Assembly: GCF_001506075.1 (NCBI RefSeq)
Contig: NZ_KQ947475.1
Location: 847,799 to 911,798, forward strand
Length of the DNA stretch: 64,000 nucleotides
Source: Vibrio sp. MEBiC08052
GTDB taxonomy: Bacteria > Pseudomonadota > Gammaproteobacteria > Enterobacterales > Vibrionaceae
Direction of reading: 5' to 3'
Part shown: positions 28,657 through 36,584 of the stretch, in pieces
How the letters are laid out: the number at the start of each line of letters is the position of its first letter
Position numbering within the stretch: the stretch's first letter is position 1
The notes under the pieces: generated by a model
Told to the model about the DNA's origin: nothing
What the model saw: only the letters and a program-made list of their open reading frames with translations
Databases searched by the model: none
Program-made: the position numbers and the translations under genes

Positions 28657-28729
28657 TAGAGAATTCCAACTTCTGATAAATGCAATAAAACTAACGCTAA
28701 GTTCGGTAGAAGTTATCACTACAAGAACA

Positions 28730-28758
28730 AAATGCCTCATACTTTTCGAGGCATTTTT
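28730..28758. terminator. Bidirectional terminator after the TIR gene
   Basis: AAATGCCTC and GAGGCATTT form a 9-bp stem followed by T residues. It lies between the convergent TIR and AbiEi-type genes. Confidence 0.8.
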
Positions 28759-28867
28759 CGAAAAACCAATTGCTCATAGTTATTTGCCAATTGCTAATTT
28801 AGTAAACTCACTGACTCATTTCTGTCCAAAAGTGAGTTGTGTGGTTTTTGGGAGTGCCTGCATCTGC

Positions 28868-29407
28868 CTACTTGTGATTCGTCACAATTAAGTGTTTGTT
28901 TCTGCCAACCCTCTTCAAATCTCGAATGGCAGTCTCTTTACTAGCAATCCGCAGAGGCCGATCTGAAGTTATGGTATTGCTGATAATGTCAATATCATCA
29001 CGTTTGGTATGCGTGAACTCGATAACGCCGTAGGAGGTTCTAAATTCCCCTTTACGCCCCGTTGTCATGATAGTAATTCGATCGGTCATCACCTGAGAAA
29101 TGACACTGTATTCTGAGAGTGCCGATTCTAGAGAGATGTAATTGTACTCTCCCCGTCGCAAGCATTTAGCAATATATTCAATAGTATAACCACTTCTATG
29201 ACGGCTGTACGAGAATACATAAACACCGTTACACGCTCGCTCTATTACTCCTGCTTTTACTAAACGTGGCAGGCTTTGTTGGAATGCTGTAAGTGAATCA
29301 TCAAAAAATAACCTTCTGAGATCACTCTTCCGATAAACATGTATGCCTTGTTTGTCAAACCTATGCAGGCGCTCTAATGCAGTCTTAATCTTCATCTCAA
29401 TGCTCAT
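28868..29407 (-). CDS. AbiEi-family antitoxin-like regulator, no toxin partner seen
   Basis: A 179-residue protein with an N-terminal winged helix (IHVYRKSDLRRLFFDDSLTA, VKAGVIERACNGVYVFSY) and the C-terminal AbiEi domain (YNYISLESALSEYSVISQVM, ITIMTTGRKGEF, RIASKETAIRDLKRVGRN). In type IV toxin-antitoxin loci this protein represses its operon and AbiEii, a nucleotidyltransferase, is the toxin encoded next to it. Here the downstream side holds the convergent TIR gene and no AbiEii gene, so it is an orphan. Palindromic repeats lie upstream at 29509-29880. Confidence 0.8.
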   Translation of the reverse strand: MSIEMKIKTALERLHRFDKQGIHVYRKSDLRRLFFDDSLTAFQQSLPRLVKAGVIERACNGVYVFSYSRHRSGYTIEYIAKCLRRGEYNYISLESALSEYSVISQVMTDRITIMTTGRKGEFRTSYGVIEFTHTKRDDIDIISNTITSDRPLRIASKETAIRDLKRVGRNKHLIVTNHK

Positions 29408-29508
29408 AAGTAGTCACAAAAAGTAAGTATGACATATATTTTTGTCCACTTGAGATTGAAGTTAAAGCATCGGTAGTCGCTGATACCCTAGTGATTCCTG
29501 ACTTATTT

Positions 29509-29880
29509 GTCCGAGCTAGGATCCTAACTCGGAACTTATGGGGATGATTCTGGTTGCTTTGAGGTGAGGAAATGGCAGCACTAATCGTCAGATGCGATGT
29601 TCATTCTCGGTTAGGATCCTAACTCGGAATTTATGGGGATGATTATGGTTGCTTTGAGGTGAGGAAATGGCAGCACTAATCGTCAGATACGATGTTCATT
29701 CTCGGTTAGGATCCTAACTTGGAATTTATAGTGATGGGCGTGGTTGCTATGAGGCTAGGGGAAATAGCAGTACTAATCGTAGCTAGAATCCGATGTTCTT
29801 TCTCGGTTAGGATCCTAACCGAGAATTCATGGTGATGAATATGTGGTTCTTTGAGGAGAGAAATCGCATCACTAATAGCC
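29509..29880. repeat. Four about 95-bp repeats, each with a GTTAGGATCCTAAC palindrome
   Basis: GGATCC centres are at 29519, 29614, 29709 and 29810 (spacing 95, 95, 101). The first three units are nearly identical over their whole length; the fourth has drifted. The last palindrome is perfect over 22 bp (CTCGGTTAGGATCCTAAC plus CGAG). The unit interior, including ATGGCAGCACTAATCGTCAG, is repeated as well, so these are not CRISPR repeat-spacers. They lie 100-470 bp upstream of the AbiEi-type gene. The stretch 29408-30088 holds no gene. Confidence 0.9.
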
Positions 29881-30088
29881 CAGAATCTGATCTTTTCATT
29901 TTTAGGTAGAAGTTTAACTAATTATTATTTTTCTAATTTAATAATTAAAAAACAAACGGTTTTTATTTAATAATTAAATGTTAATGTGATTTTTAAAATA
30001 GTGATTAAAGGTCCTTTACAAAGATAATATTACTTGATAAATATAATAGTCATTGACTTTATCTATATATATCAAAAGGGTTGTCGAT

Positions 30089-30376
30089 ATGTCTCAAGTT
30101 TTGGTTTATTCTAAACGTAATCGTGAAATGAGTTATCTATCTACAAAAGAAGAACGTGAAACTAAGTCGAATGGATTTCAAGTCGTTTATAACGACATTT
30201 CCGATGAAGAAGCATTGCGTAGAGCAAATTCTATTAATTTAGATGAAAAGAACAATGTTCCCCAAGTTCGTTTAAAAAGACAACCTATTAAGGAAGAGAA
30301 AGAATGCCGAGTGCCTGGTTTATATGGTTGTAACCGTTATAAGTCAAGAAGAAATGAGACATTCAACGTGTTCTAA
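30089..30376 (+). CDS. Small basic protein, 95 residues, unknown
   Basis: The ATG at 30089 has AAGGG upstream and opens MSQVLVYSKRNREMSYLSTK. The protein is rich in Lys, Arg and Glu, without membrane segments. It has two Cys near the end (CRVPGLYGC). It carries an internal GAACAATGTTC motif in its DNA that recurs in the following 3.5 kb. I do not recognise it. Confidence 0.5.
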   Translation: MSQVLVYSKRNREMSYLSTKEERETKSNGFQVVYNDISDEEALRRANSINLDEKNNVPQVRLKRQPIKEEKECRVPGLYGCNRYKSRRNETFNVF

Positions 30377-30401
30377 CGTTGTTCTTTTTTTGCACAACGT
30401 T
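30375..30401 (+). terminator. Hairpin after the small basic protein gene
   Basis: AACGTTGT (30375-30382) and ACAACGTT (30394-30401) form an 8-bp stem; the T run is in the loop rather than after the stem, so termination on the plus strand is uncertain. Confidence 0.45.
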
Positions 30402-30427
30402 AAAGCTTGTGAGCTTGTATAAGGCAA

Positions 30428-30556
30428 GTGATAAAAGCCTTAAAAATTCCGTCATTAAAGCAGGTGGCAAGAGAATTTGCCAAGATTGGCAATCAATGTG
30501 CCATTGCTGGCGTTGAAAGTACCAGTAGTGGCAGAAGAATTTTTGCAATAAATTAA
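30428..30556 (+). CDS. Possible 42-residue peptide gene
   Basis: A GTG at 30428 opens a 42-codon frame starting MIKALKIPSLKQVAREFAKI and ending in RRIFAIN. The residue make-up looks protein-like and helical, and AAGG lies three bases before the start. It is too short to assign and could be the end of a decayed gene. Confidence 0.35.
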   Translation: MIKALKIPSLKQVAREFAKIGNQCAIAGVESTSSGRRIFAIN

Positions 30557-30607
30557 GCTTGTTTCGGATTAACCTTCATTTTTTAAAAGGCCAACCTTAT
30601 ATTAGAA

Positions 30608-30632
30608 TTATAACTTTATAAAAGTTATAATA
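30608..30632. repeat. Palindrome upstream of the serine recombinase gene
   Basis: ATTATAACTTT and AAAGTTATAAT face each other around a short AT centre. It lies in the AT-rich gap 30557-30988, in which I see no gene, and may be a regulatory or recombination site. Confidence 0.5.
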
Positions 30633-30988
30633 GTTATATCATGAAAAATTGAATAAATAAAATTTAATTTTTCATGTTGGATTTTAATGTCAAGGTGTTT
30701 TTAAACTGAATTTGTTTTTAATTATATATAAATAACTTTAGAGTAATGATATTTGCCTATGCGTATTAATTTATTTACTCGATTTTTATTAAGGCAAAGG
30801 TGGTTTGCCAAAATTATTGACTTAACTAGTCAACTTTAGCGAGATGTAAACACCCCTGTAGTATCAACAAACATCCTTTTTCTGACACCAGAAGGGAGTG
30901 AGCTGTTTGCAGTCTCATAAAATAGGGTTTGGATTTTTATGATACCCAACTGATTGATGATACTAGTTGTGATACCAAAAAGGAGAGT

Positions 30989-31579
30989 ATGATGGGACGG
31001 ACATTCGCTTATTGTCGTGTATCGACTAGCGAGCAAACAGTTTCAAATCAGATTTTAGCCATTCGGAATGCTGGCTACGATATTCAGGAGCACCGAATTG
31101 TTCATGAGACGGTTTCGGGGAGTGTACCTGCAACTGAACGACGTGAGTTCAAAATGTTGATTGAGCATAAACTTGAACCAGGGGACAAACTGGTGGTACT
31201 CAAGCTTGATCGACTTGGAAGAGATAACATCGATGTTCAGCATACGATCAGTATGCTGTTAGAAAAAGGTGTTACGCCAATTTCTCTGGATCTGCCGACC
31301 GCTGATCTAAGCTCAGCGGAGGGACGATTGATGCTGCAAATGTTCTCAGCATTTGCTGAATTTGAGCGAAACCGAATTCGAGAGCGAACATTGGAAGGGC
31401 AGGCCAGAGCTAAATCTGAGGGTAAGCGGATTGGCCGACCAGAAGCTCTCAGTACAACTCAAAAAGTTCAAGAATGTAGGGTAAGAGGACTGAGTCAATC
31501 CAAAACAGCAAATGCTCTAGGCATTTCCGTCCCCACGGTCAAGCGCCATTGGAACAAGCGGCTAACTGAAAGTATTTAA
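30989..31579 (+). CDS. Serine recombinase, resolvase/invertase family
   Basis: A 196-residue small serine recombinase: RTFAYCRVSTSEQTVSNQ (nucleophile Ser in YCRVST), KLVVLKLDRLGRDN, LDLPTADLSSAEGRLMLQMF, AFAEFERNRIRERT and a C-terminal HTH (LSQSKTANALGISVPTVKRH). It resolves or inverts DNA at paired sites. GGAG just before the ATG at 30989 sets the start. Palindromic GAAC-N3-GTTC motifs follow directly downstream and again beyond the reverse transcriptase gene; they may be its crossover sites. Confidence 0.9.
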   Translation: MMGRTFAYCRVSTSEQTVSNQILAIRNAGYDIQEHRIVHETVSGSVPATERREFKMLIEHKLEPGDKLVVLKLDRLGRDNIDVQHTISMLLEKGVTPISLDLPTADLSSAEGRLMLQMFSAFAEFERNRIRERTLEGQARAKSEGKRIGRPEALSTTQKVQECRVRGLSQSKTANALGISVPTVKRHWNKRLTESI

Positions 31580-31583
31580 TGAA

Positions 31584-31794
31584 GAACAATGTTCCATGAT
31601 ACCGAGAGCTACCAGAAGTAGTTATTAGCTAAGAGGTTTAAACGATATTGTAGGAACCTTGTTCTCGCTTAGCTTATCGAATAATACCAAGTTCTCTCGC
31701 CGACATTCAGTAGAATGTCTTATCTTTCGCTAGCTTTGAATAAGCAGCTAATTGATACGTGATAATCATCTGCTCTTTACTCGGAACAATGTTC
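31584..31794. repeat. Cluster of GAAC-N3-GTTC palindromes, left of the reverse transcriptase
   Basis: GAACAATGTTC at 31584-31594 and 31784-31794 and GAACCTTGTTC at 31654-31664, plus a perfect hairpin GACATTC-AGTA-GAATGTC at 31703-31720. The stretch 31580-31890 has no gene. A matching cluster lies on the other side of the reverse transcriptase locus. Confidence 0.8.
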
Positions 31795-31890
31795 TTATGC
31801 TAATCTTGAAATAGTAAAGATTGGTTATTTGAATAATCAATAAAAAACAGAAGCATAAGAAACGTGTTCTAATTACTGGTATCCGTCTCG

Positions 31891-33201
31891 TTATTTGCTT
31901 ATTTCGTCTTGAAGTCGTTGCCATAGAGGCTTCAATTGTCTTTTGATACTTTTTGAGTTCATAATCTTGGCTGCTCGGTAGCCGTATGAGAGGAAGTTTC
32001 TTTTGCCTCTGTAAGAATACAGGCGATGGAGCTTTCTCTTGTAAAGCTGATCTTGTTCTGGTTCGTCTTTACTTTTACGTATTCTGTTCTCTTTCTCCAT
32101 CGTTTTCTTAGCCAATTTAACACCGCCTTTCATTTTTTCTGAGTAGCGAGCGAGGGCTGTAGAACGAAGAAAGATAGAATGTCCATCGAACAAGAAACCT
32201 AGATATTGAAGCGGCTTCTGTTTGCCAAATTCGTCAAATGAACAAAGTTGTCCATTTTGGAATTTAAAATCTCTGATTTCTGTTTTATCGCTGTTTATCT
32301 GCACCTTTAGTGCTGCTATTTTACTATTAGCGAGCTTCTCAACAGTATCTCGATACTCTGATGGAACAATAAACAGCATATCGTCACAATATCTAAAGTA
32401 CTTTCCTCCGATAGAGTCAACATAACTCTTCATGTGTTCATCAAATGAGAACATGTAAATGTTAGAAAGTAATGCGCTGATTGGAGAGCCTTGAGGGATG
32501 CCCATAGCACCATTTGGATTTGGTTTTATCAAACCAGAACCACGAACTTTTTCTCTGAATTCTATTGGGTTACAGACACGATTTCTTCCATTAGCCTTTG
32601 GGTTGTACTGAGATATCTCAAACACTTTGAAAAGCTCTTCTCGATCGACAGTCGAAAACTTGGTTAGTGATCGAAAAACGTTATAGTGATCTTTTGGTAG
32701 GCTGTTGACCTGAAGAAGCTTGCTCCATTCCTCTTTAAGGATTTTATGATCAAGAGTGTCAAAAAACTTTGAAAAATCTAGTGCTATAACCGAGCACTCT
32801 CCATTTTCACGTATGTAGTTAAACGCATCGTCAGCAAAATGAATATTACTTTTACCATCAAGTTTTCTGAACGCTAATACAGACTCATGCAACCCAAACT
32901 TTTCAACTTTATGTTCATATAGGCTTGATAGCTGACTAGCGTAGTAAGCATAAATGTGACTATCTATATGAGAAGAGTAGGCTACACCTCTTGGTTTGGG
33001 TTTACGGTAGAGCTTGCCTGTAGAGCGGTCTCTGTCGAGTTTGGTGAGCTGGAAACTGTAGGAGATAAAAGGGAAAAATGCGTGCCTGGCAACAGATGTT
33101 GCACTCGTTACGATCTTTTCTGCTTTGGTTCCAGATACTGGTACATCAAAGTGAAGGTAATTTCGTTTTGTATACCAGAGTGGAACGGACATCTTTTTCA
33201 T
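31891..33201 (-). CDS. Reverse transcriptase of a DRT2-type antiphage system
   Basis: A 436-residue single-domain reverse transcriptase with no extra nuclease or maturase domain. Motifs: VIALDFSKFFDTLDH (first catalytic Asp near 142), GAMGIPQGSPISALLSNIYM, FRYCDDMLFIVP (YCDD near 271-274, last two Asp) and PLQYLGFLFDGH, then a Lys-rich thumb-like end. It makes cDNA on the structured RNA encoded just upstream on the same strand. In DRT2 (UG2) systems the enzyme copies part of that RNA again and again into concatemers that, once double-stranded after phage infection, express a repetitive 'neo' protein that stops growth. I assign DRT2 from the template layout at 33325-33435 rather than from an alignment. 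ATG choice: 33201; 33192 is possible. Confidence 0.88.
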   Translation of the reverse strand: MKKMSVPLWYTKRNYLHFDVPVSGTKAEKIVTSATSVARHAFFPFISYSFQLTKLDRDRSTGKLYRKPKPRGVAYSSHIDSHIYAYYASQLSSLYEHKVEKFGLHESVLAFRKLDGKSNIHFADDAFNYIRENGECSVIALDFSKFFDTLDHKILKEEWSKLLQVNSLPKDHYNVFRSLTKFSTVDREELFKVFEISQYNPKANGRNRVCNPIEFREKVRGSGLIKPNPNGAMGIPQGSPISALLSNIYMFSFDEHMKSYVDSIGGKYFRYCDDMLFIVPSEYRDTVEKLANSKIAALKVQINSDKTEIRDFKFQNGQLCSFDEFGKQKPLQYLGFLFDGHSIFLRSTALARYSEKMKGGVKLAKKTMEKENRIRKSKDEPEQDQLYKRKLHRLYSYRGKRNFLSYGYRAAKIMNSKSIKRQLKPLWQRLQDEISK

Positions 33202-33224
33202 ACTTTGAGCGCACAAGTTCTAGC

Positions 33225-33470
33225 AAAACCCAAGAGGAGTGGACATGCGGCCTTTCCGTATATCCCCTTGGGCTTTAACTAACTGGCCTAACCAATCATC
33301 TGGCCCCGAAAGGCACTCGCCGCGATCTATTAGAAATGATGTATAATGTAATCTGCGATGGAGATTATATGATGATAATCGTACACCTCATGACAATGTT
33401 GTTGTCTTGGCTCAGCAAGCGCAACGGCATTGACAATCTGTCACAAACCTCCACGCCTTTCGCGTGAAGC
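33225..33470 (-). ncRNA. Template non-coding RNA of the DRT2-type reverse transcriptase
   Basis: The gene-free stretch upstream of the reverse transcriptase folds into many short hairpins in the RNA sense: CACGC/GCGTG at 33452-33466, TGACA/TGTCA at 33431-33443, GACAA/TTGTC at 33392-33406, GATTAT/ATAATC at 33363-33380, and a closing stem CCCAAG/CTTGGG (33229-33234 with 33267-33272, extended by GG/CC) directly before the gene. A promoter with TTGATT (33505-33500) and TATGCT (33482-33477), 17 bp apart, would start the RNA near 33470. Exact ends are estimates. Confidence 0.8.
33325..33435 (+). other. Predicted 111-nt rolling-circle cDNA repeat carrying a permuted 'neo' gene
   Basis: Read in the cDNA sense: TATAAT at 33342-33347 near the start, GGAG at 33360-33363, ATG ATG at 33369-33374, TTGACA at 33430-33435 at the end. 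ATCT occurs at 33325-33328 and again at 33436-33439, exactly 111 nt apart, so the enzyme can jump from template end back to its beginning. A head-to-tail joint puts 17 bp between TTGACA and TATAAT. The frame of the ATG is open all through the unit (no stop from 33303 to the TGA at 33465) while both other frames have stops at 33337 and 33344. As 111 is 3 x 37, the concatemer has no stop in this frame. The 37-residue unit is mostly hydrophobic and helical (MMIIVHLMTMLLSWLS). Confidence 0.8.
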
Positions 33471-33476
33471 TTTAAC

Positions 33477-33505
33477 AGCATATTGATTTTTATATATGCA
33501 ATCAA
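33477..33505 (-). promoter_or_regulatory. Sigma-70-like promoter of the DRT2 RNA
   Basis: On the minus strand TTGATT, a 17-bp spacer and TATGCT. The predicted start is near 33470, at the foot of the first hairpin of the RNA. Confidence 0.6.
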
Positions 33506-33627
33506 GCCTTTCTTGGTGTCTTATTCCTAATCACATGCTGCTTTATGTTTCTTGTGTGGTTAGACTTTCTCAGTCGCCTTTGCTTGAAAATGAGCTTGAA
33601 ATTTCCTATTCACTCTAATTTTCAAAA

Positions 33628-33713
33628 CAGAGAACAATGTTCTCTGAGTAACGAGTTGTTGTAACAGGGGATTGGTGAGCTGGCTATTGATACTGCGAGA
33701 ACATTGTTCTCGC
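33628..33713. repeat. Palindromic GAAC-N3-GTTC cluster, right of the DRT2 locus
   Basis: CAGAGAACAATGTTCTCTG (33628-33646) and GCGAGAACATTGTTCTCGC (33695-33713) have the same core as the cluster at 31584-31794. Sequence after the second (TTGTTCTCGCTTA, then TTATC) is also shared with that after 31654. Confidence 0.8.
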
Positions 33714-33754
33714 TTAAATTATCAAACCTAAAGATTGAGTATTTAATTAACAAA

Positions 33755-33792
33755 TAAAAAATGCTTTGAGTAGAACTATGTTCTACTCAAAG
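33755..33792 (-). terminator. Terminator of the hsdMS operon
   Basis: CTTTGAGTAGAAC and GTTCTACTCAAAG form a perfect 13-bp stem with a 3-nt loop, followed on the minus strand by CATTTTTTATTTG. It lies 22 bp after the stop of the PD-(D/E)xK gene, and its core again is GAAC-N3-GTTC. Confidence 0.85.
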
Positions 33793-33813
33793 ATTGGTGT
33801 TTGTGTAATCGAA

Positions 33814-34809
33814 TCAGTCTACTTTCTCTACAACCATGCCACTTTGCTCTGCAAAGTGAATCAATCGAGTGATATTGCTGAGGCTCCACTGGTTGGTGAT
33901 GGTTATCACCTCGTCGTTAGGCAGCGTAATCAGCGCGTCCTCATCGCTGTGGAAACGGCGAATTCTACCTTGAGGTATATCATCCGCTAGGATGGCAATT
34001 CGTCGTCTTACTGGCTCGTTAAATGCGTTGAGTATATCATTCAAGCTTTGTGGTTGATGCTTCTCGATCCAGTCCGTGACTAACGCGAGCGCGAGGTGAC
34101 GCTTTTTATAGGTATGACCGTTATAGCGGTACTCCGAGTAATCTTTTTCGCCTTTTTGAACGCTTGTGCGCTGCTCGGCACGCTTCTCGCGGAACTTTAC
34201 CTGGTACTCTTCCACCTCGGGTACAGGGATGATCTGTTCAGCATTGATCAGTACATCTTCTTTGTAGCGGTAGGGCGTGAGGCGCACACAACTGATATCG
34301 ATGCCTTTGTCACGCAACCACAAGACCGAAGTGGTGAGTTCTTTACCGAAGTCTGCTGAGGCTAAAACGATTCGAACATCGTTACCAAAGTCATCCAAGC
34401 TGTTTTCATCAAGATCAACAAACTCCAGAATGGCTTCGCGGGCCTCAATCTCTAGACCTTCTTTCTTCAAGTACTGGGCATAGTAGTCACACGCTTTATC
34501 GAACGTCATGGTAGAGATCATCGCGGCATAGCGTAGAGCTTGCAGTTCCATATGCGCACCGATTTCATCCCGCTTAAGCTCGATGACCACTAAGTTGGCA
34601 TTCTTGTCGATGGCTAACAGGTCGATACGGCGACGGCTGTCTTCCCAGTCTGAAAACTCTTCTGATATCACCAAACAATCAGGAGCGATGGCATCAATAC
34701 AGCCTTTCAGCGCTTCTTGTAAATCGTGTCGCTCTTGCAGCCCTTCGGCTGCAAAAGTGGTCGGTGTCAGTGCGGTGAGGTTTTTATTGGAGATATTGTA
34801 CAGGCTCAT
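33814..34809 (-). CDS. PD-(D/E)xK nuclease-like protein (DUF91/NucS-like), third gene of hsdMS operon
   Basis: A 331-residue protein whose N-terminal half has a restriction-like nuclease core: RRRIDLLAIDKNANLVVIEL (Asp in RIDLL, then E-x-K in VIELKRD). The C-terminal part is a basic region without known motif. The start lies 2 bp after the stop of hsdS and the three genes end at one terminator, so it is cotranslated with the type I modification genes. It may be an added nuclease for the same sites or a separate defence gene; its role is inference. Confidence 0.75.
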   Translation of the reverse strand: MSLYNISNKNLTALTPTTFAAEGLQERHDLQEALKGCIDAIAPDCLVISEEFSDWEDSRRRIDLLAIDKNANLVVIELKRDEIGAHMELQALRYAAMISTMTFDKACDYYAQYLKKEGLEIEAREAILEFVDLDENSLDDFGNDVRIVLASADFGKELTTSVLWLRDKGIDISCVRLTPYRYKEDVLINAEQIIPVPEVEEYQVKFREKRAEQRTSVQKGEKDYSEYRYNGHTYKKRHLALALVTDWIEKHQPQSLNDILNAFNEPVRRRIAILADDIPQGRIRRFHSDEDALITLPNDEVITITNQWSLSNITRLIHFAEQSGMVVEKVD

Positions 34810-34811
34810 GA

Positions 34812-36584
34812 CTACACCGCCTGTTTAACAATAGTATCTGTAAGTTGTAATTGGGTTGATTTGGACTCTTTCAATCGCACTTTTAGCTGGTTGCAAATGG
34901 AGAGTAATTTATCGACTTTGTTGATAATGCGCAGCTGCTCCTTGATGGGAGGTAATACAGTAATAAGAGAACTTATATGGGTCTGGTTGACAGTTTTTTG
35001 TCCAGCAGTGCTAATAAATAAATCGGCAATTTTTTCTCGTATAATTGATGAAGACCCTAATAGTGACAAAAATGAAGGCATATAACACTCTACTGGAAAC
35101 CTCATTCTTATGAAGTGATCGCAGTAAATTGCATCATAGTCCTCATGACATGTCACAAATCTTCCCACGATATCAGCACTTCCGTTTACACGAATTATTA
35201 ACACATCCCCTTCTTGTAATGAGTAACGCTCGATGGATTTCCGCTCGATAACAATACTTCGAGTATCATCCAGAGAAATCTGCCAATCTTTAATATCGGC
35301 TAATCTCAATACTACGATTTCATTACCTTCTTTGTCTCCTCGGCTTGACGCTCCATTTTGAAATTGAGGCAGTAGCTCGCCAAGGCGACAAATCTCCCAC
35401 CCACTCGGCAGTTCAAACGGCTTTTCATCTTCAGAAATCGGTGGCAGCGCTTTTTGCTTCTTGATTTTCTTATCTTTGACTAACTGCGCTTTTTCTTCCG
35501 CTATTCTTTTCAGTAACTCAGCCGCTGGCTCGTCGCTTGGGTCTTGTGGAACTAGTTTACCCATCACCGCCAGTTGTAGGATGGTTTGTTTAAGCTGGTC
35601 GATACTCTCTTCGGTGGTGAATAAGGTATCGAAATGCTCACTGATTCGCGCCCAGTTTTGCATTAACTCGTCAGCATCGGCAGAGTTGGTGAGTGTGTCC
35701 AACAGAGTTGTTACCAGCATTTGATGCGCTTCGATACTGGTTTCGGTTTGTTGCTCTAGCTGGTCGCAGAGCGCCATTAGCTCATCGACTTTGGCGACGA
35801 TACGATGTTGTTCTGCAATTGGGGGGATTGGGAATTCAAACATTTCGAGAACTTTTTTGCTTAACCCTTCAATTGCCATCCCCACCTGTCTACCCCAGAC
35901 TAGCTGCTGTACCATAGGAGACAAAATGCCCAAATGAATAAATTGGTTCATTTGAGACTCGATCAATCGAATGATTGTAACGTGTTGACTTACGTTTGCT
36001 TCCACAAGATTTGAAGGGAATATGGTTGATCGTCCCAGCGATGCACCAGTGATGTTTAAAAGAACATCCCCTGGCAACACCTTAGTGTTTTCCATTTTTT
36101 GATGGATTTCGTCAGAGATATAAGCAATATCGTCGAGCTTTATACCTTCATTTCTCACATTCTGTGAGCGTAAGAATGGGATGCCTTCAGAGGTATAAGC
36201 ATTTTTGCCTCCTCTTGGAGTACTTCCAGACCCTAATTTAGAAGTTAACTCTCCCAGTCTAACGACTGCCCAGCCGCTCGGTAGGTCTATCGGTAACTCA
36301 TCTTCGTTGATTGGCGGTAAAACCTTTGTGCGGGGGATAAGTTTATCCTTTACCAATCGTTTTTTTTCTTCAGTAATACGCTCAAGCAACAATGAAGCTG
36401 GCTCATCATTAGGATCTTGAGGAACAAGCTTGCCTCGCACAGCTAACTCCAGAATTAGCTCACGCAGCTTCTTAACACCGTAAAGCTCCAGTTTCTTGCT
36501 GCTACCGCGACCAGAGGTCGATTTGGTCTTTACTGCGGAAGTCCAAATATCAATATGCTCGGTAATCAGGTTTTCTACAGCCAT
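34812..36584 (-). CDS. hsdS: Type I restriction-modification specificity subunit HsdS
   Basis: A 590-residue HsdS with two target recognition domains, each in the usual frame: first LPSGWAVVRLGELTSKLGSG and later LPSGWEICRLGELLPQFQNG, each followed by a conserved helix (PPIAEQHRIVAKVDELMALC, PPIKEQLRIINKVDKLLSIC). An N-terminal extension of about 85 residues repeats a conserved block seen again mid-protein (LVPQDPNDEPASLLLERI versus LVPQDPSDEPAAELLKRI). It selects the bipartite DNA site. Its ATG overlaps the stop of hsdM. Confidence 0.93.
   Translation of the reverse strand: MAVENLITEHIDIWTSAVKTKSTSGRGSSKKLELYGVKKLRELILELAVRGKLVPQDPNDEPASLLLERITEEKKRLVKDKLIPRTKVLPPINEDELPIDLPSGWAVVRLGELTSKLGSGSTPRGGKNAYTSEGIPFLRSQNVRNEGIKLDDIAYISDEIHQKMENTKVLPGDVLLNITGASLGRSTIFPSNLVEANVSQHVTIIRLIESQMNQFIHLGILSPMVQQLVWGRQVGMAIEGLSKKVLEMFEFPIPPIAEQHRIVAKVDELMALCDQLEQQTETSIEAHQMLVTTLLDTLTNSADADELMQNWARISEHFDTLFTTEESIDQLKQTILQLAVMGKLVPQDPSDEPAAELLKRIAEEKAQLVKDKKIKKQKALPPISEDEKPFELPSGWEICRLGELLPQFQNGASSRGDKEGNEIVVLRLADIKDWQISLDDTRSIVIERKSIERYSLQEGDVLIIRVNGSADIVGRFVTCHEDYDAIYCDHFIRMRFPVECYMPSFLSLLGSSSIIREKIADLFISTAGQKTVNQTHISSLITVLPPIKEQLRIINKVDKLLSICNQLKVRLKESKSTQLQLTDTIVKQAV

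Noticed and set aside
29509..29880. CRISPR array
   Set aside because: The units are about 95 bp and the stretches between palindromes are themselves repeated, so there are no unique spacers; no cas gene is in the window.
31891..33470. Retron (msr-msd plus RT)
   Set aside because: The enzyme lacks the retron pattern I would look for (VTG motif in the thumb; YADD-type core), and the upstream RNA shows no long paired msr-msd ends; the split promoter and endless frame fit DRT2 better.
31584..33792. LexA or integron attC sites for the GAAC-N3-GTTC palindromes
   Set aside because: Vibrio LexA sites are CTGT-N8-ACAG; attC sites need RYYYAAC and GTTRRRY ends around an imperfect hairpin. Neither fits.
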